This document shows positions 7,531 through 19,064 of a stretch of DNA of 64,000 nt, piece after piece (the stretch's first letter is position 1; the number at the start of each line of letters is the position of its first letter). Source of the stretch: an uncultured Marvinbryantia sp. (lineage in GTDB: Bacteria; Bacillota; Clostridia; Lachnospirales; Lachnospiraceae); the NCBI GenBank assembly GCA_934408725.1, contig CAKRVB010000007.1, positions 1 through 64,000 on the forward strand. Direction: 5' to 3'. Under the pieces are notes generated by a model. That model was not told where the DNA came from. It saw nothing but the letters and a program-made list of their open reading frames with translations, and ran no database searches. A program made the position numbers and the translations under genes.

Positions 7531-7559
7531 ATTATATCTTGCTTCTTTTTTAAATACAA
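7531..7559 (-). promoter_or_regulatory. Promoter upstream of LCP remnant and LCP gene
   Basis: Minus-strand TTGTAT (7554-7559), 17-bp spacer, TATAAT (7531-7536). Transcription from here would pass through the LCP remnant and into the intact LCP gene, giving a leader of about 180 nt. Confidence 0.55.
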
Positions 7560-7583
7560 GTGGGCTTTTCGCTTACTTTACAC

Positions 7584-7627
7584 AAAAAAAGACAGTTTCT
7601 GCACTTTGCACAGATACTGTCTTTTTT
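7584..7627 (-). terminator. Terminator of the V-ATPase operon
   Basis: AAAAAAGACAGT / ACTGTCTTTTTT stem, almost symmetrical, just after the stop codon of the D subunit (7639). The T-runs on both sides suggest bidirectional function. Confidence 0.75.
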
Positions 7628-7638
7628 CTTATCATTTT

Positions 7639-8322
7639 TTAGGAATTCTCCATTGCTCTCTCATGAGCTTTTTCTTTATAATGATGGGTCTCTTCCAGCA
7701 TCATATCCTTCACCTTCATCAGTCGGATCTGAGAAGAACGTTCATTTTCACCCAGCTTCATGGAAATATACTTGATATTTTCCTGTGCTTCCGGAATGAT
7801 GACATGCTCCAGCGCGTTTACTCGTCTTCTGGTTTTCTCAATCTCCGCTGACATCAACTGGCAGGCTTTTTCACTCTCTGCAAGTTTCAGCATATCCGGC
7901 AGCACATCTGCCAGCGATTTTACTGCACCATCCAGGTCACTGGAAGTAAAAGCAAAACCGTAAGAATAGATATCATTGGCATCTGCGGTTCTGGTCTTGT
8001 ACCCCAGCACCGGAATGTCCACGCTCATAACATTCTTCTTGTCCACTTCCAGATAGACTTCCTGTTTCGGTGTCATCAATGCAGTCTTCAATGTCGGTTC
8101 TGACATTCCTGCTTTGGCAATGACGAAGTTGGTGTTTGCAGAACGGATGCCGGCTTCTACCTTCAGACGCAGTTCCATGTTCTCACGGACAAGGTCCAGG
8201 AACTGTCTCATCAATTCATCTCGCTTATCCTTCAGGAGCTTATGTCCACGAACCGCTGTCTTCAGCTTGTTCTTTTGTCTGGTCAGCTCCATACGGGTAG
8301 GATTTACCTGTGTAGATGCCAC
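7639..8322 (-). CDS. atpD: V-type ATP synthase subunit D (central stalk)
   Basis: 227 residues. Starts MASTQVNPTRMELTRQKNKLKTAVRGHKLLKDKRDEL, the hallmark of V/A-type subunit D, and ends in a second long helix (KTRRRVNALEHVIIPEAQENIKYI). The two antiparallel helices form the rotating shaft inside the A3B3 head. This is the last gene of the operon, 36 nt after subunit B and followed by a terminator. Names vary (ntpD, atpD of V-type); it is not F-type beta. Confidence 0.93.
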   Translation of the reverse strand: MASTQVNPTRMELTRQKNKLKTAVRGHKLLKDKRDELMRQFLDLVRENMELRLKVEAGIRSANTNFVIAKAGMSEPTLKTALMTPKQEVYLEVDKKNVMSVDIPVLGYKTRTADANDIYSYGFAFTSSDLDGAVKSLADVLPDMLKLAESEKACQLMSAEIEKTRRRVNALEHVIIPEAQENIKYISMKLGENERSSQIRLMKVKDMMLEETHHYKEKAHERAMENS

Positions 8323-8358
8323 TTTGCATTCACCTTCCTTCCAAGTTTATAATGCGAT

Positions 8359-9732
8359 TTACTGTTTTCCATAGTACATATCGAGATACTTGTCATCGAT
8401 ACGTTTCAGCTCGCTTCTCGGAAGAATGGACAGCAGTTTCCATCCAATATCCAGTGTTTCTTCAATATCACGGTTGGTATTGTAACCCTGGGATACGTAC
8501 TCTTTTTCAAATGCATCTGCAAATTTTGCATAGATCAGGTCAATATCTGACAGAGCCGCTTCACCAAGGATAACCATCAGCTCTTTTGCGTCTTTACCAC
8601 GGGAGTATGCAGCAAACAACTGGTTCATGGTATTGGCATGGTCCGCACGGGTCTTTCCTTCACCGATACCCTTATCTTTCAGTCGTGACAGAGATGGCAG
8701 TACATCAATAGGCGGTGTTACACCTCTTCTGTAGAGGTCTCGGCTTAAGATAACCTGTCCTTCGGTAATATATCCGGTAAGGTCAGGGATTGGATGGGTC
8801 TTATCATCCTCCGGCATGGTCAGGATCGGGATCATGGTGATACTTCCGTCTTTACCTGCCTGACGTCCTGCTCTTTCATACAATGTTGCAAGGTCAGTGT
8901 ACATGTATCCAGGATATCCACGACGTCCAGGAACTTCCTTACGTGCGGCAGATACTTCACGAAGGGCATCTGCGTAGTTGGTGATATCTGTCAGGATAAC
9001 CAGAACATGCATGCCTTTTTCGAAAGCAAGGAATTCTGCTGCGGTCAGGGCCATACGTGGTGTTGCGATACGTTCTACCGCCGGGTCATTGGCCAGGTTC
9101 ACGAACATAACGGTACGGTCGATGGCGCCTGTCTCTTTAAAGCTCTCTACGAAGAAGTTAGATTCTTCGAATGTAATACCCATAGCTGCGAAGACAACGG
9201 CGAACTGTTCATCTTTTCCGCGAACTTTAGCCTGTCTTGCGATCTGCGCTGCCAGCTGTGCATGTGGAAGACCAGATGCAGAGAAGATCGGCAGCTTCTG
9301 TCCACGAACCAGTGTGTTCAGACCATCAATCGCTGAAATACCAGTCTGGATAAACTCCTGCGGATAGCTTCTGGCTGCCGGATTCATGGCAAGGCCATTG
9401 ATATCACGGCGTTCTTCCGGAAGGATCTCCGGACCGTCATCAATCGGACGTCCTACACCGTCAAATACCCGGCCCAGCATGTCACTGGATACGCCCAGCT
9501 CCATGCTCCGTCCAAGGAAACGTACCTTACTGTTTGATAAGTTAATACCTGTTGAACTTTCATATAACTGAACCAGTGCATCACTGCCGTTGATCTCCAG
9601 CACTTTACAACGTCTGGTTTCTCCATTGGCCAGCTCGATCTCTCCCAGTTCATCGTATGCTACATCTTCTACACCCTGTACCAGCATCAAAGGACCTGCT
9701 ACTTCCTGTATGGTTCTATACTCTTTTGGCAT
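8359..9732 (-). CDS. atpB: V-type ATP synthase subunit B (non-catalytic head subunit)
   Basis: 457 residues from ATG 9732, which follows GGAAAGGAGGACC. An in-frame start at 9765 would overlap subunit A more and has no such site. N-terminal [20 protein letters not shown] beta-barrel, then the degenerate nucleotide-binding region ([20 protein letters not shown] replaces the GxGKT loop, as expected for the B subunit). [23 protein letters not shown] is the family signature. It alternates with subunit A in the hexameric head. The ATG begins 1 nt after the A-subunit stop codon. Confidence 0.95.
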   Translation of the reverse strand: MPKEYRTIQEVAGPLMLVQGVEDVAYDELGEIELANGETRRCKVLEINGSDALVQLYESSTGINLSNSKVRFLGRSMELGVSSDMLGRVFDGVGRPIDDGPEILPEERRDINGLAMNPAARSYPQEFIQTGISAIDGLNTLVRGQKLPIFSASGLPHAQLAAQIARQAKVRGKDEQFAVVFAAMGITFEESNFFVESFKETGAIDRTVMFVNLANDPAVERIATPRMALTAAEFLAFEKGMHVLVILTDITNYADALREVSAARKEVPGRRGYPGYMYTDLATLYERAGRQAGKDGSITMIPILTMPEDDKTHPIPDLTGYITEGQVILSRDLYRRGVTPPIDVLPSLSRLKDKGIGEGKTRADHANTMNQLFAAYSRGKDAKELMVILGEAALSDIDLIYAKFADAFEKEYVSQGYNTNRDIEETLDIGWKLLSILPRSELKRIDDKYLDMYYGKQ

Positions 9733-9733
9733 T

Positions 9734-11503
9734 CTACTGGTCCTCCTTTCCGCAAATGTTGGCAATCTCTACTGCAAGTTCTTTGTGGATTGTCTCATAT
9801 TCTTTCTCTACATCTGCTTCCAGCGTATATTTGTAACGACCAATTCTTTCACGAACAGCCATCTTCAAAATGTCATTGATAGATGCACCGCTGTTCAGTG
9901 CTTCCAGACTCTCGTTATAGAAAGCCATAACCAGCTTCATCATATTATGCTGTTTGTTCAGAGATGTATACGTATCTACTTCATGGAAGGAGTTCTGGTG
10001 CAGGAAGTCCTCACGAATGGATCTTGCTGCTTCCATCTTCAGACGGTCTGTCGGTGACAGTGCATCCATACCTACCATTTTTACAATTTCATCCAGTTCT
10101 GCTTCATCCTGCAGAAGACTCATCATATCCTGACGCAGACTCATCCAGTCCGGAGCTACATGCTCGTTGAACCATGGTCCCATATCATCCAGATACAGAG
10201 AGTAACTGGTCAGCCAGTTAATAGCCGGGAAATGACGTTTGTAAGCCAATGCGGAATCCAGTCCCCAGAATACTTTTACAATACGCAGAGTAGCCTGAGA
10301 TACCGGTTCGGAAATATCTCCACCAGGAGGAGATACAGCACCGATAGCACTTAATGCACCTTCTCTGCCTTCACTTCCCAAAGTAATGACATGACCGGCT
10401 CTTTCATAGAACTGAGCCAGACGGCTTCCCAGATATGCAGGGTAACCTTCTTCACCAGGCATTTCTTCCAGACGTCCGGACATTTCTCGAAGTGCCTCTG
10501 CCCAACGGGATGTAGAGTCTGCCATCAATGCTACGGAATAACCCATATCACGGAAATATTCTGCAATGGTAATACCTGTATAAATAGATGCTTCTCGTGC
10601 GGCAACCGGCATATCAGAGGTATTGGCGATCAGCACGGTTCTTTCCATCAGAGATTCCCCGGTCTTCGGATCTTTCAGTTCCGGGAACTCGTTCAGAACG
10701 TCGGTCATCTCATTTCCACGTTCACCGCAGCCAATATAAACCACGATATCTGCTTCTGCCCATTTTGCCAGCTGATGCTGAATAACGGTTTTACCACTTC
10801 CGAATGGTCCAGGTACTGCTGCCACACCACCTTTGGCGATTGGGAACATACAGTCAACAACACGCTGTCCGGTTACCAGTGGCATATTCGGATGCAGTTT
10901 TTTCTTATAAGGACGACCTTTACGTACCGGCCACTTCTGCATCATGGTCAGTTCCTTGTCGCCATCTGCGGTCTCTAATACACAAATGGTCTGATCTACC
11001 GTAAATTCGCCTTCTTTGATCTCTTTTACTTTACCCTTCATAGTTGGAGGAACCATGATCTTCTGTTCTACGATAATGGTCTCCTGTACCGTACCCAGTA
11101 CATCTCCACCGGATACTTCATCTCCGACCTTGGCAGTCGGAACAAATTTCCATTTTCTGTCACGTTTTAATGCAGGTACTTCTACACCACGAACCAGGTT
11201 GTTGCTTCCAGTTGCTTTCATGATATCATCCAGTGGTCTCTGAATACCATCATAGATGCTGGCAATCAGACCAGGTCCCAGTTCTACGGAAAGTGGTTCT
11301 TCTGTAGATTCTACCGGTTCTCCCGGCTTCAGTCCTGATGTTTCTTCGTATACCTGAATGGAAGCCTCATCACCGTGCATTTCGATGATTTCACCGATCA
11401 GTCGCTGGTTGCTGACACGTACCACGTCAAACATGTTCGCATCTCTCATACCTTCAGCGATAACCAGTGGGCCTGCCACTTTTTTAATCGTTCCTTTACT
11501 CAT
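9734..11503 (-). CDS. atpA: V-type ATP synthase subunit A (catalytic)
   Basis: 589 residues. N-terminal barrel ([17 protein letters not shown]), the 'non-homologous' bulge typical of V/A-type A subunits, Walker A GPFGSGKT, the catalytic segment CGERGNEM, and Walker [21 protein letters not shown]. Hydrolyses or makes ATP, coupled to ion movement through the I/K membrane part. ATG 11503 follows a GAAAGGTGATT site. The length is normal for the family. Confidence 0.96.
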   Translation of the reverse strand: MSKGTIKKVAGPLVIAEGMRDANMFDVVRVSNQRLIGEIIEMHGDEASIQVYEETSGLKPGEPVESTEEPLSVELGPGLIASIYDGIQRPLDDIMKATGSNNLVRGVEVPALKRDRKWKFVPTAKVGDEVSGGDVLGTVQETIIVEQKIMVPPTMKGKVKEIKEGEFTVDQTICVLETADGDKELTMMQKWPVRKGRPYKKKLHPNMPLVTGQRVVDCMFPIAKGGVAAVPGPFGSGKTVIQHQLAKWAEADIVVYIGCGERGNEMTDVLNEFPELKDPKTGESLMERTVLIANTSDMPVAAREASIYTGITIAEYFRDMGYSVALMADSTSRWAEALREMSGRLEEMPGEEGYPAYLGSRLAQFYERAGHVITLGSEGREGALSAIGAVSPPGGDISEPVSQATLRIVKVFWGLDSALAYKRHFPAINWLTSYSLYLDDMGPWFNEHVAPDWMSLRQDMMSLLQDEAELDEIVKMVGMDALSPTDRLKMEAARSIREDFLHQNSFHEVDTYTSLNKQHNMMKLVMAFYNESLEALNSGASINDILKMAVRERIGRYKYTLEADVEKEYETIHKELAVEIANICGKEDQ

Positions 11504-11530
11504 TGGACAATCACCTTTCTGAAGATTGAT

Positions 11531-11854
11531 TTATTTGTTGTTTGAAAACAGAATATCGGATCCTACTGCGGTCTCTACAAACTTCTTGACATTTTCCACA
11601 CCTTTTCCGGTATTACCGGATACACCTGGAATCTGAATGATAGCCGGAAGAATCTGATCTTTATACTTATCGATGGCCTGCGGAATCTTCGCTGCCCATT
11701 CCTCGGTAATATAGATCACTGCATACTGGGATAATACCAGCTGATGCAGCCGTTTTTCTGCTTCTTTTTCATCGGATAACGGATATGTGTCCAGACCTAC
11801 TGCTGCAAAGCCGTAGATGCTGTCGTAATCACCCATAACTGCAATCTTATACAT
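11531..11854 (-). CDS. atpF: V-type ATP synthase subunit F (central stalk)
   Basis: 107 residues beginning MYKIAVMGDYDSIYGFAAVG. The YKIAV.GD.ds..GF..vG pattern and the ITEEWAAKIPQ segment are typical of subunit F. It binds subunit D in the rotor. Its start overlaps the end of subunit C by 8 nt, indicating coupling. Confidence 0.9.
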   Translation of the reverse strand: MYKIAVMGDYDSIYGFAAVGLDTYPLSDEKEAEKRLHQLVLSQYAVIYITEEWAAKIPQAIDKYKDQILPAIIQIPGVSGNTGKGVENVKKFVETAVGSDILFSNNK

Positions 11855-12818
11855 ACATTTCCCTTACCCTTTCCCGGATGGAATCTTCCGGAAGGTTGTT
11901 GGCCTTTGCGGATAATATGATTCTTACCGTTTTGATCTCATTTTCCCTTGCCAGCACATAAGCTACCAGTGGCTCTACGGAAAATGGATTGTATTTCTGA
12001 GGCTTGATCGTCTGAATGATCTTATTATCACACCAGCGTTCAAATGCAGACGGTGATTCTGCCAGCGCTTCTGCGCCTCCTGCATATGCAGTTCCTGACA
12101 GATATTCGCAGATGGCATCTACACTGTTCAGTGCAGCTCTTGCCAGCGAATCAATGTTCAGGCTGTCACATTCTGCCATAGCCTTCTTCATAAATTCTAA
12201 TGACTTTGCGGTCTTCTGTGAACGTACGGCAATCTTGATATCGGCTACCGCTACAGTATCCTCCGCATAGCTTTTCAGGATACCAGCTTTTGCTTTTTTC
12301 CCTGCTGCATAAATCGCTTCCAGTGTGGCTCTGTCAATGATGACATCGCACAGCTGGCCATCTCGGGTATGCATCAGTGTCTCGTAAGCCTCCTGGGCTG
12401 CCGCTGCCATATAATCCGGAAGTCTGGAAAAATCTTTTTCTGCAATGATCTTCTCCAGTTCCTCACCAGATGGTTCACAGTCTTCATAATAAATACCTGG
12501 ATGTTTTCCCTTTCGGCAGGTCTCTTTGATCGCTGCTTTCAGATTATGGAACTGATTCGGATAGGACAGTACATCAAATACTGACATATCAATGCCCATC
12601 TCACGCATCGTGTTCCAGGTCTTCTCCGTCTCTCTGTTCAGCATCGCATCTGCCTCTAACGGGGTATCACTGTCTCCCCAGCCTTTCTCAGCCAGTACCT
12701 GCAGACAGTTTTCTTCTGTCGGGCAGGCAATCAGCTGTTCGATGACTGTCGCATTCAGCAGTGATACTTCCAGCGCTCGTATTCTCGCAACCGCAAAGGT
12801 AAAATCTATATCTGACAT
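11847..12818 (-). CDS. atpC: V-type ATP synthase subunit C (rotor-ring adaptor)
   Basis: 323 residues, mostly helical (V/A-type subunit C/d family). Starts DIDFTFAVARIRALEVSLLN ('y..a.aRiRa.E..LL' signature) and ends VRIILSAKANNLPEDSIRERVREMYV, which is characteristic. It forms the funnel that sits on the K-ring and holds the D/F shaft. Located between E and F as in Enterococcus ntp-type operons. Confidence 0.9.
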   Translation of the reverse strand: MSDIDFTFAVARIRALEVSLLNATVIEQLIACPTEENCLQVLAEKGWGDSDTPLEADAMLNRETEKTWNTMREMGIDMSVFDVLSYPNQFHNLKAAIKETCRKGKHPGIYYEDCEPSGEELEKIIAEKDFSRLPDYMAAAAQEAYETLMHTRDGQLCDVIIDRATLEAIYAAGKKAKAGILKSYAEDTVAVADIKIAVRSQKTAKSLEFMKKAMAECDSLNIDSLARAALNSVDAICEYLSGTAYAGGAEALAESPSAFERWCDNKIIQTIKPQKYNPFSVEPLVAYVLARENEIKTVRIILSAKANNLPEDSIRERVREMYV

Positions 12819-12844
12819 GTAAGTCCTCCTTTACTGGTTACGAT

Positions 12845-13438
12845 TTAAGAAAATAATATTTTCTGTACAAGATCCTGGCATTCATCCTTCTTTGCATCAA
12901 ACATTGCTTTGAATGAGCAATTTTCTTCGATTCCGCCATAGGATAAAAGGAAACCTTTTTCTACTGCTGCCGGAGTCTTGGACAGAACCAGTGAACCGCC
13001 TTTTTTCTTTGCGATCTCATTCACTTCTGCTTCAAATCCTGCCGGTAATCTGGCAAGATCCTGTGCATTCAGAGAAATTTTCCCTTTCTGAGGTGCTGCA
13101 AACTTTTCTACCATCTTTTTCAGTGTATCGAAATATTCTGCATCATCTTTCGCACAGAAAGTATCATAAGCTTTCTGAATCGTCTCAGCAATCAGCTCCT
13201 GCTTCGCAGCTAACAGCGCTGTTCTGCGTCTCAGATCTGCTGAGGATTTGACTCTTTCCTGATATCCTGCAAGATCTGCTGCTGATTTCTGTGCAATCTC
13301 TGCAGCCTTTGCATCCGCTTCTGCTTCGGCTGCCGCTTTGATGCGGTCAGCTTCCGCTGCTGCTTCAGCTTTCTTACTGTTGGCGGAGGCATTTGCTTCT
13401 TCCAGAATCTGGCTCATTATTTTTTCTAATCCAGTCAT
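12845..13438 (-). CDS. atpE: V-type ATP synthase subunit E (peripheral stalk)
   Basis: 197 residues. A long Ala/Lys/Glu coiled coil (about 5-95, with EEANASANSKKAEAAAEADR at its start) is followed by a globular C-terminal head domain ending DECQDLVQKILFS. It pairs with the G/H coiled-coil subunit to make the stator stalks. It is separated from the K gene by 91 nt containing two hairpins. Confidence 0.88.
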   Translation of the reverse strand: MTGLEKIMSQILEEANASANSKKAEAAAEADRIKAAAEAEADAKAAEIAQKSAADLAGYQERVKSSADLRRRTALLAAKQELIAETIQKAYDTFCAKDDAEYFDTLKKMVEKFAAPQKGKISLNAQDLARLPAGFEAEVNEIAKKKGGSLVLSKTPAAVEKGFLLSYGGIEENCSFKAMFDAKKDECQDLVQKILFS

Positions 13439-13474
13439 TCCCTGTGCTCTCCTTTTCTCTATTTTATCTATTTA

Positions 13475-13513
13475 CGTTCGCTCAGAACGCACACTCGAGA
13501 GCTTCGCTCTCTC
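13475..13513 (-). other. Two intercistronic hairpins between ring subunit K and subunit E genes
   Basis: CGTTC-TGAGC-GAACG (13475-13489) and GAGAGC-GAA-GCTCTC (13497-13511) on the minus strand, neither followed by a T-run. They lie just after the K stop codon. Such structures can protect the 3' end of processed upstream mRNA. The ring needs about ten K copies per complex, so a stoichiometry role is plausible but inferred. Confidence 0.45.
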
Positions 13514-13529
13514 GTTCCCGTTGCACTCA

Positions 13530-16029
<2,500 letters not shown>

Positions 16030-16073
16030 ATCCGCATCCCTCCTTTGCTTAAAATTAATAAAAAATGAGCACT

Positions 16074-16382
16074 TTAAAACAGAGTCTTAATGACAGCCTC
16101 CGTCGCCTGTGCTTCCTTGCCTGCTGCAAGTGTCTTTAATGCAGCAATCTCTTTCTGGATATCCGCATCTACAGATTCCATAAACTTTTCCGCTTCTTTC
16201 TTTGAAGCTTCCATGGCTGCTCCGGCTTTATCCTTCGCTTCCTGAAGTCTGGCTTCCTTCAGTGCTGCTGCGTCTTTCTTAGCCTGATCCACCATGTCTG
16301 TGCACTGCTGTCGGCATTCTTTTGCAATTGCATCTGCTTTGCCTTCTGCTTCCTGCACTTTTTTAATTGTCTCCGCTACCAT
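16074..16382 (-). CDS. V-type ATP synthase subunit G/H-like coiled-coil protein
   Basis: 102 residues from ATG 16382 (AGGTGGTGAG before it; an upstream in-frame start at 16439 falls inside the promoter). Starts VAETIKKVQEAEGKADAIAKE, a right-handed-type coiled coil rich in Ala/Lys/Glu, as in the AhaH/NtpF stalk subunits. It is the partner of subunit E in the peripheral stalk. First gene of the operon. Confidence 0.85.
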   Translation of the reverse strand: MVAETIKKVQEAEGKADAIAKECRQQCTDMVDQAKKDAAALKEARLQEAKDKAGAAMEASKKEAEKFMESVDADIQKEIAALKTLAAGKEAQATEAVIKTLF

Positions 16383-16410
16383 GTTCTCACCACCTTCTTC
16401 GCATAGATTG

Positions 16411-16439
16411 AGTCTATCACATGCTTTGTTAATTTTCAA
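16411..16439 (-). promoter_or_regulatory. Promoter of the V-ATPase operon
   Basis: Minus-strand TTGAAA (16434-16439), 17-bp spacer, TAGACT (16411-16416). This gives a short leader of about 20-25 nt before the first ATG. No other regulatory site is seen. Confidence 0.6.
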
Positions 16440-16521
16440 ACATTTTTATGACTAATTCACAATTATTTTTTCTAAAAAAAATATAAATTATGCACTATTA
16501 CTTCCTATTAAAATAGGGGCT

Positions 16522-16698
16522 CTAAATCTGTTTTCGCACTACTGCGTATTCATCGCCGTTCCGGTAATACGGACACTGATAATGGCTGTCTGACAGAAAC
16601 CGAACCAGTTCATCTTCATCCAGATCCATATCGCAGATATAGCACTCATATTCTTCATCGTAACTGTAATAGGCACAGGTATCACATGCTGCCTGCAT
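16522..16698 (-). CDS. Small cysteine-rich protein, DUF6472-like (58 aa)
   Basis: Starts MQAACDTCAYYSYDEEYECY. Four cysteines in two CxxC pairs (CDTC, CYIC) plus CPYY suggest metal binding, probably zinc. This is a common small acidic protein of Lachnospiraceae, and I believe it belongs to DUF6472. ATG 16698 has AGAGGAAG upstream; an earlier start at 16731 adds a basic stretch with no support. No function is known. Confidence 0.65.
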   Translation of the reverse strand: MQAACDTCAYYSYDEEYECYICDMDLDEDELVRFLSDSHYQCPYYRNGDEYAVVRKQI

Positions 16699-16776
16699 TA
16701 TTCTTCCTCTTTTGATTTTCTCTATTTTCAAAAAAACAATTCCGCATATAGTATACCAGAATTTTTACTTTATGTG

Positions 16777-16805
16777 TTGACAAACCTGCATTTCTATCGT
16801 AAAAA
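16777..16805 (+). promoter_or_regulatory. Possible promoter of the LTA-synthase-like gene
   Basis: Plus-strand TTGACA (16777-16782) with a weak -10 (TAAAAA) at 17-bp spacing. If real, it rules out the GTG at 16774 as the start codon and supports the ATG at 16849. Confidence 0.4.
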
Positions 16806-16848
16806 ATACTTAGAATTTTACAGAAAGATATCCATAATTTTATTAAAT

Positions 16849-18990
16849 ATGAAAGATATGAAACATTTAAAAAAACATTGTCCTACAAAATCGAATAGCA
16901 ACACAGACCACAGCCAAAAACAGACCAGATTTTTCCATAAAAAAAAGAAAAAATCTTCATCAGCCGGCAGACTGACCGCCCTTTTTTATAAATATCAGAA
17001 TGAAGCTGCCTCGGATGGCTACCTTCTCTGCTATCTGGTACTGCCTCTGGTCCTGGTATTCCTGATTGAGTGTATGGCGTATCATTCTCTGATTGGCGGA
17101 TTTCAATTTATTATTTTTCATCCATATGCGTACCTGATCAATGTGATGATTGTATCGGCTTCCTTTACCTTTGCGCTGGTCTTCCGCAAACGAATCGGTG
17201 TGATCATTCTGATCAGTCTGTTCTGGATGGCCGGAGGTATTGTAAACTTTGTCCTGCTGTTCTACCGTGTTACTCCGTTTACCAGCAGTGATCTGTTACT
17301 GGTAAGGGACGGTCTGGATGTGGCCACCAAGTACCTGAATGTGTTCCAGTATATCGCCATTGGCGTGCTGGTAGTTGTTGTACTGGGACTGTTTATTCTG
17401 TTTTTCCTGAAGACTTCCCGAGCTGAGAAAAAACCGAAATATATCCATTCTATTCCGATCATTCTGGGTTCTCTTTTACTGACCTGGGGTGGAATCGTTC
17501 TGGGACAGTCCACAGGGCTTCTGGAAACTGCTTTCCGTGAGCTTTCCCAGTCTTACCTGAAGAATGGATTTATTTACTGTTTTGGTGCCAGTCTGATCGA
17601 TACCGGTATCAGCAAACCAAGTGATTATTCCGAGGAGGTAATGGAGCAGCTGACAGAGCACTACGAGCCCCTTCCAGACGAGGAAACCGTTACCTATACT
17701 TCGCGCAAACCGAATGTGGTGATTGTCCAGCTGGAGTCTTTCTTTAACGTTAATCGTCTGAAGAATGTGAAGTTTTCCAGCAATCCTTTACCGAATCTGA
17801 CTCGCATGATGGAGACGTATCCTTCTGGTGCGTTCAGTATGCCCGTGGTAGGTGCCGGTACCGTGAACTCCGAATTCGAGGTACTTACCGGCATGAATAT
17901 TGATGATTTCGGTATTGGAGAATATCCATACAAGACAATTGTAAAAGAAACCGCCTGTGAATCTCTGGCTTATGATCTGAAACCTTATGGTTATCATGCC
18001 TTTGCGATTCACAATAATACCGGTGACTTTTATGACCGTAACCTGGTTTATCCGAACCTCGGATTTGACACGTTTACCTCCGTAGAGTATATGTGGCCGG
18101 ACAACTATACGCCGATGGGCTGGGCTAAGGATTCCATCCTGACCAATGAGATCGCGACTGCCCTGGATTCTACGGAAGATCAGGATTTCGTCTTTACCGT
18201 CTCTGTCCAGGGACATGGCAGTTATCCTTCGGATTCCAGCGTGAAGTACAAGCATCATGTCACACTCTCCAGTGACACCATTACTGACGAAGCGTACCTG
18301 ACACAGCTGACTTACTATGTGAACCAGATTTATGAAATGGATCAGTTCATCGGTGATCTGGTGGATATGCTCAGTGAACGGAAAGAGCCTACCATTCTGG
18401 TGATGTATGGCGACCACTGTCCAAGCCTGAATCTGACCGATGATATACTCACCAGCGGAACCATTTATGACACCGAATACTTTATCTGGAACAATGCAGG
18501 CCTGACCTTTGACAATCAGGATATGCAGGCCTATGAGATGGGTTCCACTCTTCTCTCTGCTCTGGAAGTTCCAGATGGAGCCATTAACGCTTATCACCAG
18601 AACTCCGGCCGTCAGCTGCGAAATGGAGAACTTTCAGAAGAAGAATACTTAAGCGGTCTGAAAGAACTGGAATATGACGTGCTTTATGGGGATCGAATTA
18701 CTTACAATGGCCAGAATCCGTTCATTCCAACCAATCTGCAAATGGGATTTTTCCCAATTACCATTGAGGACGTGAACTACACCAGGGATCATGTGCTGAT
18801 CATTCGTGGAAATAACTTCACCCGTTACAGCACAGTACATATTAACGGCTCCTCCGCAGATACACTGTATCTGGATCCAAATACACTGGTCGTGGCCAGC
18901 GTGGATCTGTCTGGAAGGACCGAGATTACCGTGTCACAGTCTACGTTAAGCGCAACTGATAAGTATGTATTTTATCCGCGAAGTCAATAA
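16849..18990 (+). CDS. LTA synthase family protein (sulfatase-fold phosphoglycerol transferase) with C-terminal IPT/TIG-like domain
   Basis: About 713 residues. A basic N-terminus (KKKKKSSSAGR), five membrane segments (about 65-235), then the extracellular LtaS/MdoB catalytic domain (about 285-600). Metal and catalytic residues are visible: VVIVQLESF (Glu), VVGAGTVNSEFEVLTG (Thr nucleophile), HNNTGDFYDRN and MYGDHCPSL (Asp-His). It transfers glycerol-phosphate from phosphatidylglycerol to a polymer or glycan. After the enzyme domain there is an IPT/TIG-like beta domain (ITIEDVNYTRDHVLIIRGNN...), unusual for this family. One of only two plus-strand genes. The start is uncertain: ATG 16849 or 16858. 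Confidence 0.88.
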   Translation: MKDMKHLKKHCPTKSNSNTDHSQKQTRFFHKKKKKSSSAGRLTALFYKYQNEAASDGYLLCYLVLPLVLVFLIECMAYHSLIGGFQFIIFHPYAYLINVMIVSASFTFALVFRKRIGVIILISLFWMAGGIVNFVLLFYRVTPFTSSDLLLVRDGLDVATKYLNVFQYIAIGVLVVVVLGLFILFFLKTSRAEKKPKYIHSIPIILGSLLLTWGGIVLGQSTGLLETAFRELSQSYLKNGFIYCFGASLIDTGISKPSDYSEEVMEQLTEHYEPLPDEETVTYTSRKPNVVIVQLESFFNVNRLKNVKFSSNPLPNLTRMMETYPSGAFSMPVVGAGTVNSEFEVLTGMNIDDFGIGEYPYKTIVKETACESLAYDLKPYGYHAFAIHNNTGDFYDRNLVYPNLGFDTFTSVEYMWPDNYTPMGWAKDSILTNEIATALDSTEDQDFVFTVSVQGHGSYPSDSSVKYKHHVTLSSDTITDEAYLTQLTYYVNQIYEMDQFIGDLVDMLSERKEPTILVMYGDHCPSLNLTDDILTSGTIYDTEYFIWNNAGLTFDNQDMQAYEMGSTLLSALEVPDGAINAYHQNSGRQLRNGELSEEEYLSGLKELEYDVLYGDRITYNGQNPFIPTNLQMGFFPITIEDVNYTRDHVLIIRGNNFTRYSTVHINGSSADTLYLDPNTLVVASVDLSGRTEITVSQSTLSATDKYVFYPRSQ

Positions 18991-18992
18991 AA

Positions 18993-19053
18993 AGCCACTG
19001 GGGACGGAGTTTTCTGGCACTTTAGTGCCAGAAAACTCCGTCCCCAATGGCTT
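18993..19053 (-). terminator. Long perfect palindrome between convergent genes, terminator-like
   Basis: GGGGACGGAGTTTTCTGGCAC (19000-19020) and its exact complement (19025-19045) flank a TTTA loop. The stem continues through AAGCCA/TGGCTT after a 2-nt mismatch. On the minus strand it is followed by TTTTTATT, so it can end transcription of the LacI gene. A 12-bp unit CCCCAATGGCTT is tandemly duplicated at its right end (about 19042-19065). The length and GC-rich ends look more like a mobile palindromic repeat (REP/MITE-like) reused as a terminator; no second copy is in the window. Confidence 0.65.
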
Positions 19054-19064
19054 CCCCAATGGCT

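Noticed and set aside
16774..16848. GTG start of the LTA-synthase-like gene at 16774
   Set aside because: It would place the start codon upstream of a TTGACA -35 box and add a stretch with no family similarity.
17788..18597. A 269-codon minus-strand open frame
   Set aside because: Antisense to the LTA-synthase catalytic domain, whose active-site residues are intact on the plus strand.
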